DNA of 64,000 bases from Mycoplana azooxidifex (GTDB taxonomy: Bacteria > Pseudomonadota > Alphaproteobacteria > Rhizobiales > Rhizobiaceae). Below the pieces are notes generated by a model. That model was not told where the DNA came from. It was given only the letters and a program-made list of their open reading frames with translations, and made no database searches. This document shows positions 48,970 through 57,906 of this stretch, in pieces. The stretch covers positions 232,435-296,434 of the forward strand of contig NZ_JACIEE010000004.1 of assembly GCF_014196765.1 (NCBI RefSeq). Direction: 5' to 3'. The position numbers and the translations under genes were made by a program. How positions within the stretch are numbered: the first letter of the stretch is position 1; every line of letters starts with the position of its first letter.

Positions 48970-49425
48970 TCAGGCGAACCGCCCGGCCATGCCGGAGGCG
49001 CCGTCAATCATCGCCGCCAGGTTGGCGCGGATCCGTCCCTGCACCATCACGGCCACGTCCGGATACTCTTCCAGCATGCGGCGGAAGAGCGGACGGTTGA
49101 TGCGGATGACCTCGCTGTCCTCGACCGCCGTCGCCGTGAACTTCCGTTCGATGACGGAGATCATCGCAAGCTCCGAAAGAAGCGTGCCGACGGCTGCGAC
49201 ACCCTCGTGGCGAACGGATCCGTCCCGCGCGGTCGAGGAGAGACGAAAGCTTCCCGAAGCGACGACGAAGCCGCAATCGGCCGATGCCCCTTCGCGAAAG
49301 AGCGTCTGGCCCTCGACGATGCGCCGCCGCTCCGCACCGAACGCCATCAGCCGCAGCTTGTCCTCGGACAGGCCCGCAAACAGCGGCACCTGTGCGAAAA
49401 GCCTGATATCGTCGATGAGAGCCAA
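48970..49425 (-). CDS. Single-domain cyclic-nucleotide-binding protein
   Basis: Protein of 151 residues made of one cNMP-binding (Crp-like) domain, about residues 15-135, with LFAGLSEDKLRLMAF at the start and a phosphate-binding-cassette region around VGTLLSELAMI. It has no helix-turn-helix, kinase or channel domain. The canonical arginine of cAMP-binding cassettes (RxS/T) is not seen, so cAMP binding is uncertain. It lies beside the response-regulator gene on the same strand, with about 130 bp between them. Function unknown. Confidence 0.85.
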   Translation of the reverse strand: MALIDDIRLFAQVPLFAGLSEDKLRLMAFGAERRRIVEGQTLFREGASADCGFVVASGSFRLSSTARDGSVRHEGVAAVGTLLSELAMISVIERKFTATAVEDSEVIRINRPLFRRMLEEYPDVAVMVQGRIRANLAAMIDGASGMAGRFA

Positions 49426-49555
49426 GCGGCGCCTCCGTCATGCGGCCGAGCGCAGCGTCGGCCTTGATCTGTTGTCAGAATGAATAGCCGACCAGGCCGG
49501 GCCGCGTCCAGCGTCCGGCCCGGCAATCCCGGGACTATGCTGTCGATGGACGCCC

Positions 49556-50239
49556 TTACGGAACGATCTTGTAGCCGCCGTTCTCGGTGACGAGGATCTG
49601 CGCGTTGGACGGATCGCGCTCGATCTTCTGGCGCAACCTATACACATGGGTCTCGAGCGTATGGGTCGTGACACCGGAGTTGTAGCCCCAGACTTCCTCC
49701 AGCAGCACGTCGCGCGTGACCACCTTCTGGTCCGCCCGGTAGAGGTAGCGGATGATCGCAGCCTCCTTCTCCGTCAGCCGGATCTTCTGGCCGTTGTCCA
49801 TGGTCAGGAGCTTCTGGCCGGGCTTGAACGTGTAGGGGCCGACCGCAAAGGTGGCGTCCTCGCTGCTCTCATGCTGGCGCAACTGCGCGCGGATGCGGGC
49901 GAGCAGGACGGCGAAGCGGAACGGCTTGGTGACATAGTCGTTCGCCCCGGCTTCGAGGCCGAGAATCGTGTCGGAATCGGTGTCGTGGCCGGTCAACATG
50001 ATGATCGGCGCCTTGAAACCGCCCTTCCGCAGGAGCTTGACCGCCTCGCGGCCGTCCATGTCCGGCAGGCCGACATCCATGATGAGCAGGTCGACCTGGC
50101 TGGCGCGGGCGGCCTGGATGCCCTTCGCCGCGGTCGACTCCTGCTGGATCGCGAACTCCTCGTAGAGCGCAAGCTGCTCGACCAGCGTCTCGCGCAGGTC
50201 GTTGTCGTCATCGACAATGAGGATGGTTCGCGATGTCAT
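49556..50239 (-). CDS. OmpR-type response regulator, CenR-like
   Basis: Two-component regulator of 227 residues. The receiver domain has acidic residues D10-D12, the phospho-acceptor D55 (MDVGLPDMDG), a threonine in MLTGHD and the lysine of VTKPF. The C-terminal winged helix (about 125-227) ends NGGYKIVP. The sequence resembles the alphaproteobacterial CenR group controlling envelope functions, a call from memory of the family. No sensor kinase is adjacent. The ATG at 50239 follows GGGAAGCAT. The L,D-transpeptidase-fold gene is divergent, an envelope-related neighbour. Confidence 0.88.
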   Translation of the reverse strand: MTSRTILIVDDDNDLRETLVEQLALYEEFAIQQESTAAKGIQAARASQVDLLIMDVGLPDMDGREAVKLLRKGGFKAPIIMLTGHDTDSDTILGLEAGANDYVTKPFRFAVLLARIRAQLRQHESSEDATFAVGPYTFKPGQKLLTMDNGQKIRLTEKEAAIIRYLYRADQKVVTRDVLLEEVWGYNSGVTTHTLETHVYRLRQKIERDPSNAQILVTENGGYKIVP

Positions 50240-50397
50240 ATGCTTCCCTTCGAATATCGAACTGACCCTATGCGAAATTGGCCTTTTGACAAGTCCGCCA
50301 AGGATATATGCAAACCCCACGCCCGCCGGCGAGCATATGCTTGGACCCGGTTTTCCGGGCAACGCACATTCGCGTGAGCACTGAATAGGCACCGGTC

Positions 50398-50946
50398 ATG
50401 AGACGGGCAAAAACGACAGCATCAGACAATCGCGGCACAATCGTGGTCCGGCGCGCGCCGCTGACGAAAAGCCGCGCCATCCTGCGATATGGCATTTTGT
50501 CCATCCCCGCGGCCATCGGCCGGAGCGGTACCACCGCCCGCAAGCGCGAAGGCGACGGCGCCACGCCGATTGCGTCCATGCGGTTGCTCGAGGGCTTCTT
50601 CCGCGGCGACAGGATGCGGGGGATTTCCACCCGCCTGCCGATGCAGCGCATCCGCCCGGACATGCTCTGGTGCGACGAGCCGCGCGATCCGAACTACAAC
50701 CGCCTCGTCCGCAGCCCCTTCAAGCCGAGCCACGAGGAGATGCGGCGCAAGGACGGGCTCTACGACGCCTGCCTGGTCCTCGACTGGAACGTCACCTCCC
50801 GTCGGCGGAACCGGGGATCGGCCATCTTCTTCCATCTGATCCGCCCCGGATTCGAGCCGACGGCGGGATGCGTCGCAATTCGCGCCGCCGACATGCGCCG
50901 GCTGCTGCCGCATCTTGCGCGCGGAACGATGCTGAAGGTGGTCTGA
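50398..50946 (+). CDS. L,D-transpeptidase (YkuD) family protein
   Basis: Protein of 182 residues with the YkuD-type active-site pattern: a histidine in FFHLIRPGFEPTAGCVAI followed 13 residues later by the catalytic cysteine. The canonical SHGC is replaced by TAGC, as in some proteobacterial subfamilies. YkuD enzymes cross-link peptidoglycan or attach proteins to it. No typical signal peptide is visible at the basic N terminus (MRRAKTTASDNRGTIVVRR), so localisation is unclear. Divergent from the CenR-like regulator, 158 bp apart. Confidence 0.82.
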   Translation: MRRAKTTASDNRGTIVVRRAPLTKSRAILRYGILSIPAAIGRSGTTARKREGDGATPIASMRLLEGFFRGDRMRGISTRLPMQRIRPDMLWCDEPRDPNYNRLVRSPFKPSHEEMRRKDGLYDACLVLDWNVTSRRRNRGSAIFFHLIRPGFEPTAGCVAIRAADMRRLLPHLARGTMLKVV

Positions 50947-51106
50947 TCCCACGCCGCGCATCTTCCCGACCTTCTCCGGCGGATGTGGAAACCGCGGGCC
51001 GGGTTCCTATATCTCTCTGGTCGCGCCTGGATCTGCGGCCCCTCCGCGGGCGTTCCGGACCGGCGCCTGTCATCCGTTTTGACGCATTCATACATGGAGA
51101 CCTTTC

Positions 51107-51937
51107 GTGACCCAGACCCCTGCCATCCCCCTTAGCGACGGCAACACCATCCCCCAGGTCGGACTTGGCGTCTGGCGCACGCCCGACGACGTGGCCGCGC
51201 CGGTGGTCAAAACGGCCCTCGACGCCGGCTACCGCCACATCGACACCGCAGCCATCTACGGCAACGAGGAAGGCGTCGGCGAGGGCATCCGCTCGTCCGG
51301 CGTCGATCGGAAGGACGTTTTCCTGACCACCAAGCTCTGGAACGACAGCCAGGGTTTCGATTCCACGCTGAAGGCTTTCGACGAGAGCCTCAAGCGTCTC
51401 GGCACCGACTATGTCGACCTCTACCTGATCCACTGGCCGGCACCGCGGAAGGGCCTCTATGTCGATACCTGGAAGGCGTTCGTCCGTCTGAAGACGGAAG
51501 GGCGGGCACGTTCGATCGGCGTCTCCAATTTCTATCCGGAACACCTCGAAATGATCATTGCCGAGACCGGCGAGGAGCCGGTGATCAACCAGATCGAGCT
51601 TCATCCCGACTTCCAGCAGAAGGCCGCGCGCCAGGCCCATGCCCCGCGCCGCATCGTCACCGAAAGCTGGAGCCCGCTCGGCCAGGGCCAGTTACTGGAC
51701 GACCCGACGATCGGCGCGGTCGCACGCAAGCATGGCCGCACCCCGGCGCAGACGATCATCCGCTGGCACATCGACAATGGCCTGGTCGTGATCCCGAAAT
51801 CGGTGACCCCGTCGCGGATCGAGGAGAATTTCCAGGTGTTCGATTTCAAGCTGGACGACGACGACCTGGCCGCGATTGCCGCGCTGGACCGCGCGGACGC
51901 CCGGATCGGGCCCGACCCGAAGACCGCGGACTTCTGA
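51107..51937 (+). CDS. Aldo/keto reductase (2,5-diketo-D-gluconate reductase-like)
   Basis: NADPH-dependent (beta/alpha)8 reductase of 276 residues. Family motifs are GLGVWRTPDD near the N terminus, the catalytic tetrad region HIDTAAIYGNEEGVGEGI (Asp, Tyr), TTKLWND (Lys) and YLIHWP (His), with IPKSVTPSRIEENF binding the NADPH phosphate. The start is a GTG at 51107 with GGAGA upstream. The sequence is closest in style to DkgA/DkgB; the physiological substrate is not known. Single gene, convergent with SixA. Confidence 0.93.
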   Translation: MTQTPAIPLSDGNTIPQVGLGVWRTPDDVAAPVVKTALDAGYRHIDTAAIYGNEEGVGEGIRSSGVDRKDVFLTTKLWNDSQGFDSTLKAFDESLKRLGTDYVDLYLIHWPAPRKGLYVDTWKAFVRLKTEGRARSIGVSNFYPEHLEMIIAETGEEPVINQIELHPDFQQKAARQAHAPRRIVTESWSPLGQGQLLDDPTIGAVARKHGRTPAQTIIRWHIDNGLVVIPKSVTPSRIEENFQVFDFKLDDDDLAAIAALDRADARIGPDPKTADF

Positions 51938-51997
51938 GCGCGGCGACGCACCCGTTTGACATTGGCGGTCGGGAACTCTCCCGGTCGCCAACCCGCC

Positions 51998-52516
51998 TCA
52001 TTCCAGCGATCGCGGCGTCACGAAGCGCTCAAGCGTCCCCGTCCCCGCATGCAGGTCGGACCAGAGCGCCAGCGGCAGGTCGATCACCGCCAGCCCCGCC
52101 GTCGGAAACTTTTCCTCCAGCCTCTTCAGCGCCCTGCCCTCCCCGGCCCCGACCAGCGCGGCCGCGAAATGCTGCAGGCCCGGATTGTGACCGATCAGCA
52201 TGAGGGTGCTAACCGACGCATCCGTGGCACGGACGATCTCCAGCAGCCGGTTGGCCGGCGCCTCGTATAGCACGTCGATCTCGCGCCCTTCGGCGCCCTT
52301 CGGCAGGTGCGGCGCGACCAGCGCCCATGTCTCCTGCGTCCTGCGGGCGCTGGAGACAAGAACGAGATCGGGGATGAGTTTCTCGGCCTGAAGATATTCG
52401 CCGATGCGCGGGGCCGCCTTCTGCCCCCGCGGCGCGAGCGGCCGCTCCCGGTCGGCTACCCCGTCCGGCCAGGCGGACTTGGCATGGCGCAACAGCATGA
52501 GACGGCGATTGGTCAT
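51998..52516 (-). CDS. SixA-type histidine phosphatase
   Basis: Phosphoglycerate-mutase-like phosphatase of 172 residues with the RHG motif LLRHAKSAWPDG at residues 8-19 and the second histidine in LIGHNPGLQHF. SixA removes phosphate from phosphohistidine in phosphotransfer domains; members in Rhizobiales may have other targets. The start at 52516 is the ATG of MTNRRLMLLRHAK. Single gene between the aldo/keto reductase (convergent) and the leuC terminator. Confidence 0.9.
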   Translation of the reverse strand: MTNRRLMLLRHAKSAWPDGVADRERPLAPRGQKAAPRIGEYLQAEKLIPDLVLVSSARRTQETWALVAPHLPKGAEGREIDVLYEAPANRLLEIVRATDASVSTLMLIGHNPGLQHFAAALVGAGEGRALKRLEEKFPTAGLAVIDLPLALWSDLHAGTGTLERFVTPRSLE

Positions 52517-52629
52517 GTGCGTTCCTTTCGGCGCGTGGCGCAAGAGCGTGCAGCCGATCTTGCGACAAAGGCGTGCATCGACAAAGGCCTGAAGCGCGAA
52601 ATACGATAGCCCCGACCGTCAAATTGCAA

Positions 52630-52657
52630 GAGGGCCGCCCCGGACGGGACGGCCCTC
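52630..52657 (-). terminator. Probable terminator of leuC
   Basis: GAGGGCCG and CGGCCCTC form an 8-bp stem, with further GC pairs possible in the loop, 50 bases after leuC. Read on the minus strand it is followed by TTGCAATTTG, a weak T tract. Confidence 0.5.
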
Positions 52658-52707
52658 GCCATCAGACTGGACCCGGCAGGCAGGTCATACGCCCCGCCGT
52701 CATGCGG

Positions 52708-54117
52708 TCAATTGAATTCGCGGATATCCACGAAGTGGCCGGCGACGGCGGCGGCCGCCGCCATGGCAGGCGATACGAGGTGCGTGCGGCCCTTGAAACC
52801 CTGGCGGCCCTCGAAGTTGCGGTTCGAGGTTGAAGCGCAGCGCTCGCCCGGCTTCAGCCGGTCGTCGTTCATCGCCAGGCACATCGAACAGCCGGGCTCG
52901 CGCCAGTCGAAACCGGCTTCCTTGAAGATCCTGTCGAGACCTTCGGCCTCCGCCTGCTCCTTCACCAGACCCGATCCCGGGACGATCATGGCGGACACGG
53001 TCGAAGCGACCTTCCTGCCTTCGACCACCTTGGCAACGGCCCGCAGGTCCTCGATACGGCCGTTGGTGCAGGAGCCGATGAAGACGCGGTCGATGTTGAT
53101 GTCGGTGATCTTCGTCCCCGGCTTCAGGCCCATGTAGTCGAGCGCGCGCTGCTTGGAGGCGCGCTTCGTCTCGTCGGCAATCGCTTCCGGATCAGGCACG
53201 ATGCCCTGAACCGACACGACGTCCTCGGGCGAAGAACCCCAGGAGACGATCGGCGGCAGGTTGGCCGCGTCCAACACCACGACGCGGTCGTAGTGCGCGC
53301 CCTCGTCGGTGCTCAGCGTCTTCCAATAGTCGAGCGCCATATCCCAGGCCTTGCCCTTCGGCGCGCGCGGCTTGTCCTTGACATAGGCGAAGGTGGTCTC
53401 GTCCGGCGCGATCAGGCCGGCGCGGGCGCCGCCCTCGATCGTCATGTTGCAGATCGTCATCCGGCCTTCCATAGACAGCGCGCGGATCGCTTCGCCGGCG
53501 AACTCGATGACGTAGCCGGTGCCGCCGGCGGTGCCGATCTCGCCGATGATGGCGAGGATGATGTCCTTGGCGGTGACGCCCGGCGGCAACTGGTTGTCGA
53601 CGCGCACCAGCATGTTCTTCGCCTTCTTCTGGATCAGCGTCTGCGTGGCGAGCACGTGCTCCACCTCGGACGTGCCGATGCCGTGCGCCAGCGCACCGAA
53701 GGCGCCGTGCGTGGACGTGTGGCTGTCGCCGCAGACGATCGTCATGCCCGGCAGCGTGAAGCCCTGCTCGGGGCCGACGATGTGCACGATGCCTTGGCGG
53801 ATATCGTTCTCCGAATAGTACTCGACGCCGAAGTCGGCCGCGTTCTTGGCCAGCGCCTCGACCTGGATACGGCTCTCATCGTTCTTGATGCCGTTCTTGC
53901 GATCCGGCGAGGTCGGCACGTTGTGGTCGACGACGGCGAGCGTCTTTTCCGGATGGCGAACCTTGCGACCGGCCATGCGCAGGCCTTCGAAGGCCTGCGG
54001 CGACGTCACCTCATGAACGAGGTGGCGGTCGATGTAGAGAAGACAGGTGCCGTCTTCCTGCGTGTTGACGACGTGGTCGTCCCAGATCTTGTCATAGAGG
54101 GTACGGGGTGCGCTCAT
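52708..54117 (-). CDS. leuC: 3-isopropylmalate dehydratase large subunit
   Basis: Aconitase-family [4Fe-4S] enzyme of 469 residues that isomerises 2- to 3-isopropylmalate in leucine synthesis with LeuD. Landmarks are [20 protein letters not shown] near the N terminus, [20 protein letters not shown], and the cluster cysteines in [13 protein letters not shown] and [11 protein letters not shown]. leuD is not in the window. The gene has a good promoter about 190 bases upstream whose spacer contains an inverted repeat, and a possible small ORF in the leader that overlaps its start. Confidence 0.96.
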   Translation of the reverse strand: MSAPRTLYDKIWDDHVVNTQEDGTCLLYIDRHLVHEVTSPQAFEGLRMAGRKVRHPEKTLAVVDHNVPTSPDRKNGIKNDESRIQVEALAKNAADFGVEYYSENDIRQGIVHIVGPEQGFTLPGMTIVCGDSHTSTHGAFGALAHGIGTSEVEHVLATQTLIQKKAKNMLVRVDNQLPPGVTAKDIILAIIGEIGTAGGTGYVIEFAGEAIRALSMEGRMTICNMTIEGGARAGLIAPDETTFAYVKDKPRAPKGKAWDMALDYWKTLSTDEGAHYDRVVVLDAANLPPIVSWGSSPEDVVSVQGIVPDPEAIADETKRASKQRALDYMGLKPGTKITDINIDRVFIGSCTNGRIEDLRAVAKVVEGRKVASTVSAMIVPGSGLVKEQAEAEGLDRIFKEAGFDWREPGCSMCLAMNDDRLKPGERCASTSNRNFEGRQGFKGRTHLVSPAMAAAAAVAGHFVDIREFN

Positions 54118-54217
54118 GGCTCTTCATCCAAGTGATGCGATGGGAATGGAATGCAAATGCGGCCAAGGCCGCGGATCCGGCCAGGATCAGGCCAGGCGGC
54201 TCGTAAGCGCCCCGCAT
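54092..54217 (-). CDS. Possible 41-residue membrane peptide overlapping the leuC start
   Basis: This frame in the leuC leader opens with ATG at 54217 and ends 26 bases inside leuC. The product would be [20 protein letters not shown] plus a short basic, histidine-containing tail, with one hydrophobic stretch that could span a membrane. There is no clear ribosome binding site and no recognised family. Overlap with the next gene would allow translational coupling. It may be chance in a high-GC genome. Confidence 0.22.
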   Translation of the reverse strand: MRGAYEPPGLILAGSAALAAFAFHSHRITWMKSHERTPYPL

Positions 54218-54420
54218 ACCCGCGCGAAGAAGCGTACCGGCAGGCGCTTGTGGTCCTGCAGTACGAAAACGCGCCCGCCAATGCATGCGAATTTGGATTC
54301 CATGGCCGGCCTATACCAGTTTTACCGACTGGCAGCAATATTGTACTGATTGAGCCCGACGAGCGGAACTGGCTCCCCGACCGCGACGACACGCGCTCTC
54401 ATGGCGACCCGGTGGGCGCC
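54118..54420. other. leuC leader and promoter region
   Basis: These 303 bases hold no established gene. They contain the leuC promoter (54310-54338), a leader of about 185 bases, the possible small ORF noted separately, and a 14-base palindrome GCGGCCAAGGCCGC (54159-54172). The end of the ABC permease gene lies on the far side. Confidence 0.5.
54310..54338 (-). promoter_or_regulatory. Candidate leuC promoter with a dyad filling the spacer
   Basis: On the minus strand TTGCTG, a 17-base spacer and TATAGG. The spacer begins CCAGT and ends ACTGG, a perfect 5-bp dyad exactly between the two boxes, where a repressor would block RNA polymerase. Confidence 0.55.
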
Positions 54421-55242
54421 TCAGTTCCCGGTCCCCTTGCGCAACCTGTTCTCCACGCCCCGCAGCGCCAGGGACAGCCCGATCGTCAGGATCAGGTACA
54501 CATAGGCCACGATCGAATAGGTCTCGAAGAAGCGGAACGAGCCGGAGGCATAGATCTTCGCCATCTGGGTGATGTCGGAGACGCCGAGCACCGAGACGAG
54601 CGAGGAATCCTTCACCATCGCCACGAAGTCGTTGCCGAGCGGCGGCAGGATGACGCGGATCGCCTGCGGCAGCACGACGAGCCGGAAGCGCTGGGTGCGC
54701 GACAGGCCGAGCGCCTTGGCCGCCTCGACCTGCCCCTTGTCCACCGACTGGATGCCGGCGCGGAACACTTCGCCGATGAAGGCGGAATAGCCGATCGTCA
54801 GCGCCAGGATCGCCCGCCACATCAGCGAGACGTCCCGCACCAGCAGCGGCTCGACGTATCCGGCAGCGACAAGGGGGCCGATCACGACGTTCGCAAGCGC
54901 CACGACCGCCGGCGCGCCGACGAAGGCGATATAGAACAGCAGCACCAGGATCGGCACGCCGCGGATGACTTCCGTATAGAATCGGGCGGCCTGGCGCAGC
55001 GCCACGTGATCGGAGAGACCGAGCAGCGCTATCCCGAGCCCGAGTAGGGTGGCCAGCGCGAAGCCGACGACGGTGACGAAGATCGTGGCCCACAGGCCCT
55101 GCAGGATCACGCCAAGGACCTGCGCATAGATCTCGTTGGCGGCGATCACGACGGCGAGCGCAAGACCGATCGTGACAAGGGCGACCAGCCACCAGGGGTA
55201 GTCGCCCTTCGTCGGTTCCGAATTCCGGGATGCAGCAGCCAT
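54421..55242 (-). CDS. Polar amino-acid ABC transporter permease
   Basis: Inner-membrane subunit of the HisM/GlnP type, 273 residues, with about six membrane segments and the EAA loop EAAKALGLSRTQRFRLVVLP. The stretch FYTEVIRGVPILVLLFYIAF is typical of glutamine and polar amino-acid permeases. It starts seven bases after the binding-protein stop. No ATPase gene follows; downstream is leuC on the same strand after its own promoter. The system must borrow an ATPase encoded elsewhere. Confidence 0.93.
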   Translation of the reverse strand: MAAASRNSEPTKGDYPWWLVALVTIGLALAVVIAANEIYAQVLGVILQGLWATIFVTVVGFALATLLGLGIALLGLSDHVALRQAARFYTEVIRGVPILVLLFYIAFVGAPAVVALANVVIGPLVAAGYVEPLLVRDVSLMWRAILALTIGYSAFIGEVFRAGIQSVDKGQVEAAKALGLSRTQRFRLVVLPQAIRVILPPLGNDFVAMVKDSSLVSVLGVSDITQMAKIYASGSFRFFETYSIVAYVYLILTIGLSLALRGVENRLRKGTGN

Positions 55243-55249
55243 GAAGGGC

Positions 55250-56047
55250 TTACTGGCCCATCTTGTAGTCGAGGAACCACTTCTTGTTCAAAGCGTCCAG
55301 CGTGCCGTCCGTCTTCAATTCGGCGATCGCGGCATTGACGGGTGCTACGAGCTCGGACCCCTTGGGGAAGATGAAGCCGAAATCTTCCGTGCCGAGCGGG
55401 TCGCCGATCACCTTCAGCGCTCCCGCGGACGCATCGACATAGCCCTTGGCCGCGACGCTGTCCGTGAGCACCAGATCGACGTCGCCCGCCTTCAGCGCCT
55501 GCACCGTCGCCCCGAAGGTCTCGAACAGCTTGATGCGCGGGTTCTGCTCGTTGCCGTCGAGGATCTCGTAGACGGCGGCATAGAACGGCGAGGTGCCCGG
55601 CTGCGCGCCGACCAGCCCGTCGGCGAAGGCGCCGAAGCTCTTGGCGTCGGTGAAGCGGGTCTCGTCGCCGCGGACCAGCATGAACTGCTGCGAGCGCATG
55701 TAGGGATCGGAGAAATCGACCTTCTCCTTGCGATCGTCCTTGATGGTGATGCCCGTCATGCCGATCTCGTACTGGTTGTCGGAGACCGCCTGGATCATCG
55801 CGTCCCAGCTGGTGTTCTGGTACTCGACCTTGAAGTTCAGCCGCTTGGCGATCTCGTTCATCGCGTCGTATTCCCAGCCGATCTGCTCGCCGCTCTTCGG
55901 ATCGACGAACTGCAGCGGCGGATAGGCGTTCTCCGTGACGACCACCACCGTCTTGCCGCCGAGATCGGGCAATTCGGCCGCAGCGGCAGTGAAGGGCATT
56001 AGGACAAGGGCGGAGAGCCCGGCAAGGACCGTACGGCGCGAAAACAT
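55250..56047 (-). CDS. Polar amino-acid ABC transporter binding protein
   Basis: Periplasmic protein of 265 residues of the SBP_bac_3 family. The signal region [20 protein letters not shown], ending TAAAA, carries a twin-arginine pair, so Tat export is possible though Sec is usual. The mature part has [26 protein letters not shown] and [21 protein letters not shown], all family landmarks. It heads the two-gene unit with the permease. Ligand specificity (glutamine, glutamate, cystine or others) cannot be read with confidence. Confidence 0.93.
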   Translation of the reverse strand: MFSRRTVLAGLSALVLMPFTAAAAELPDLGGKTVVVVTENAYPPLQFVDPKSGEQIGWEYDAMNEIAKRLNFKVEYQNTSWDAMIQAVSDNQYEIGMTGITIKDDRKEKVDFSDPYMRSQQFMLVRGDETRFTDAKSFGAFADGLVGAQPGTSPFYAAVYEILDGNEQNPRIKLFETFGATVQALKAGDVDLVLTDSVAAKGYVDASAGALKVIGDPLGTEDFGFIFPKGSELVAPVNAAIAELKTDGTLDALNKKWFLDYKMGQ

Positions 56048-56260
56048 CGGAATGCTCCAGAAAGTGTGGCACGCGAAACGTGTCACAGAACAATCGATAC
56101 TGGCAAGACGGATCATGCCAAATATGGGCTACCGGAAGCAAAAGACGGCCGGCGCCCTTGGCATCTCCGGCTTCGCTCGGCGCGCGATATCAAGCGGCCG
56201 GAAGATCCACATGGAAGGCCACGCTGCCGGCCCGCCCGCCGGGCAGCGGCAAGCGCGCAC

Positions 56261-56293
56261 AAAAAAAGCCGCCGGAGTTGCCCCCGGCGGCTT
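56261..56293 (-). terminator. Rho-independent terminator of rplS
   Basis: On the minus strand GAAGCCGCCGG, a short loop, CCGGCGGCTT and a run of seven T residues, 22 bases after the rplS stop. Confidence 0.9.
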
Positions 56294-56315
56294 CTTCGAA
56301 TGATTTGGACGAGCC

Positions 56316-56858
56316 TTATTCTGCTGCGGGTTCCGCAGCGGCTGCGGCTGCGGCTTCTGCCGCTGCCTTGGCTTCCGCTGCCTCGGCTGCTGCCTTCTCG
56401 GCGGCCAGCGCCTGTGCGGCTGCGACCTTTTCGGCCTCAAGACGTGCCTTTTCCTCGGCAATGGCTGCGCGTTCTGCGTCGTTCAGCTTGCGGGCGCGGG
56501 TGCCGGTGTTCTCGACGATACGAGCCGACTTGCCGCGACGATCGCGCAGGTAATAGAGCTTGGCGCGACGGACCTTGCCGCGGCGGACCACGTCGACGCT
56601 CTCGACGAGCGGGGAGAAGACGGGGAATACGCGCTCGACGCCTTCGCCGTAGGAGATCTTGCGGACGGTGAAGCTCTCGTTGATGCCGCCGCCGGAACGG
56701 GCGATGCAGACGCCTTCATAGGCCTGTACGCGGGTACGGGTGCCTTCCGTCACGCGGACGTTGACGCGGAGCGTGTCGCCCGGGGAGAATTCCGGAAGGG
56801 TGCGCTTGGCGGCGATCTTTGCGGCCTGTTCGGCCTCGAGCTGCTCAATGATGTTCAT
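56316..56858 (-). CDS. rplS: 50S ribosomal protein bL19 with alanine-rich tail
   Basis: Ribosomal protein of 180 residues. The first 120 or so form the bL19 fold, with [32 protein letters not shown] and [20 protein letters not shown]. The last 60 residues are an alanine/glutamate/lysine-rich helical extension ([20 protein letters not shown] onward), beyond the E. coli length of 115. The start [14 protein letters not shown] is the usual alphaproteobacterial one. It is separated from trmD by a TauE/SafE gene on the other strand, so it has its own promoter in the 300 bases upstream. Confidence 0.95.
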   Translation of the reverse strand: MNIIEQLEAEQAAKIAAKRTLPEFSPGDTLRVNVRVTEGTRTRVQAYEGVCIARSGGGINESFTVRKISYGEGVERVFPVFSPLVESVDVVRRGKVRRAKLYYLRDRRGKSARIVENTGTRARKLNDAERAAIAEEKARLEAEKVAAAQALAAEKAAAEAAEAKAAAEAAAAAAAEPAAE

Positions 56859-57159
56859 CGGTCTAACCTTTACGTTCTTCTGAAACAGCCAGAGCGCTCG
56901 ACCTTGTCCCTTCGGTGAGAACCTCGGGGAAATGCCCGTTGCCGGACAGGAGCGTATTCGCCATTCTTTGCTTTCGGCTTTCCGGGACGATCCCAAAACC
57001 GTGCGGGCCAATACACCATTCGGCAGCGCTTGTCATCCCTTGCAGCGCGATAAATCGTCGGCATCTTCGGCTTTTGGAGGATTGCAACCGGGCATGGCGG
57101 GCGATATCAGCGCTTCTGGAGGAATGGCCGGCTCGCCGAGGCGGCCCATGGGAGCAATC
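56859..57159. other. rplS upstream region
   Basis: These 301 bases lie between the divergent rplS and TauE/SafE genes. They should hold both promoters. I see no reliable -10/-35 pair and no obvious structured leader. Confidence 0.4.
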
Positions 57160-57906
57160 ATGTCGATCGTCGATATCGCAATTCTGTTCGTCGCGGGCTT
57201 CCTGTCCGGCGTGGTCAACGCGATTGCCGGCGGCGGCACCTTCCTCACCTTCGGCGCCATGACGCTGACCGGCCTGCCGCCGATCGTCGCCAACGCCACC
57301 TCCTCGATCACCCAATTCCCCGGCTACGTCACCTCCGCCCTTGCCTACCGGCGCGAAATCCGTGCCGACTGGAAGGAGGCGGTCATCGTCGGCGCGCTTT
57401 CGCTGGTCGGCGGGCTCGCGGGCGCGCTGCTCCTGCTCTCCATGTCCAACCCGGGCTTCCGCGCGCTCGTGCCCTGGCTCCTGCTGGGCGCGACCACAGT
57501 CTTCGCCGCCGGTCCGCTTTTGAAGCCGAAGCATCTGCATGCCGAGCAGCCGCTCGGCCCGCTAGGGCTCGTCGGCCAGTTCGCGACGTCGATCTACGGC
57601 GGCTTCTTCGGCGCCGGCATGGGCATCATGACGCTCGCCGTGCTCGGCCTCTCCAAGGGCGGAGACTACCACCGGCTGAACGCGCTGAAGAATTTCCTCG
57701 CCATGGTGATCGCGGGCGTCGCAATCGTCGTTTTTGCAAGCGGCAATGTGGTCGGCTGGCCGCAGGCGGCCGTGATGATCCCCGCCGGCGCGATGGGCGG
57801 CTATTCCGGCGTCTGGGCGGCGCGCCGCGTTCCGCAGACGCTCATCCGCGCCCTCGTCGTCGCAGTCGGCGGGCTCCTGACGATCTACTACTTCGTGACG
57901 GGCTGA
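57160..57906 (+). CDS. TauE/SafE-family sulfite/anion permease
   Basis: Inner-membrane protein of 248 residues with about eight hydrophobic segments. Its first repeat, [21 protein letters not shown], and second, [21 protein letters not shown], are the paired TauE/SafE (TSUP) signatures. Members export sulfite, sulfoacetate or related anions. The start at 57160 follows GGGAGCA; an ATG four codons earlier is the alternative. It is inserted on the plus strand between rplS and trmD and overlaps the trmD end by 19 bp. Confidence 0.92.
   Translation: MSIVDIAILFVAGFLSGVVNAIAGGGTFLTFGAMTLTGLPPIVANATSSITQFPGYVTSALAYRREIRADWKEAVIVGALSLVGGLAGALLLLSMSNPGFRALVPWLLLGATTVFAAGPLLKPKHLHAEQPLGPLGLVGQFATSIYGGFFGAGMGIMTLAVLGLSKGGDYHRLNALKNFLAMVIAGVAIVVFASGNVVGWPQAAVMIPAGAMGGYSGVWAARRVPQTLIRALVVAVGGLLTIYYFVTG

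Noticed and set aside
54116-55047. Plus-strand frames over the leuC leader and the ABC permease
   Set aside because: They lie opposite the permease gene or in the leader, with no start signal and no recognised family.
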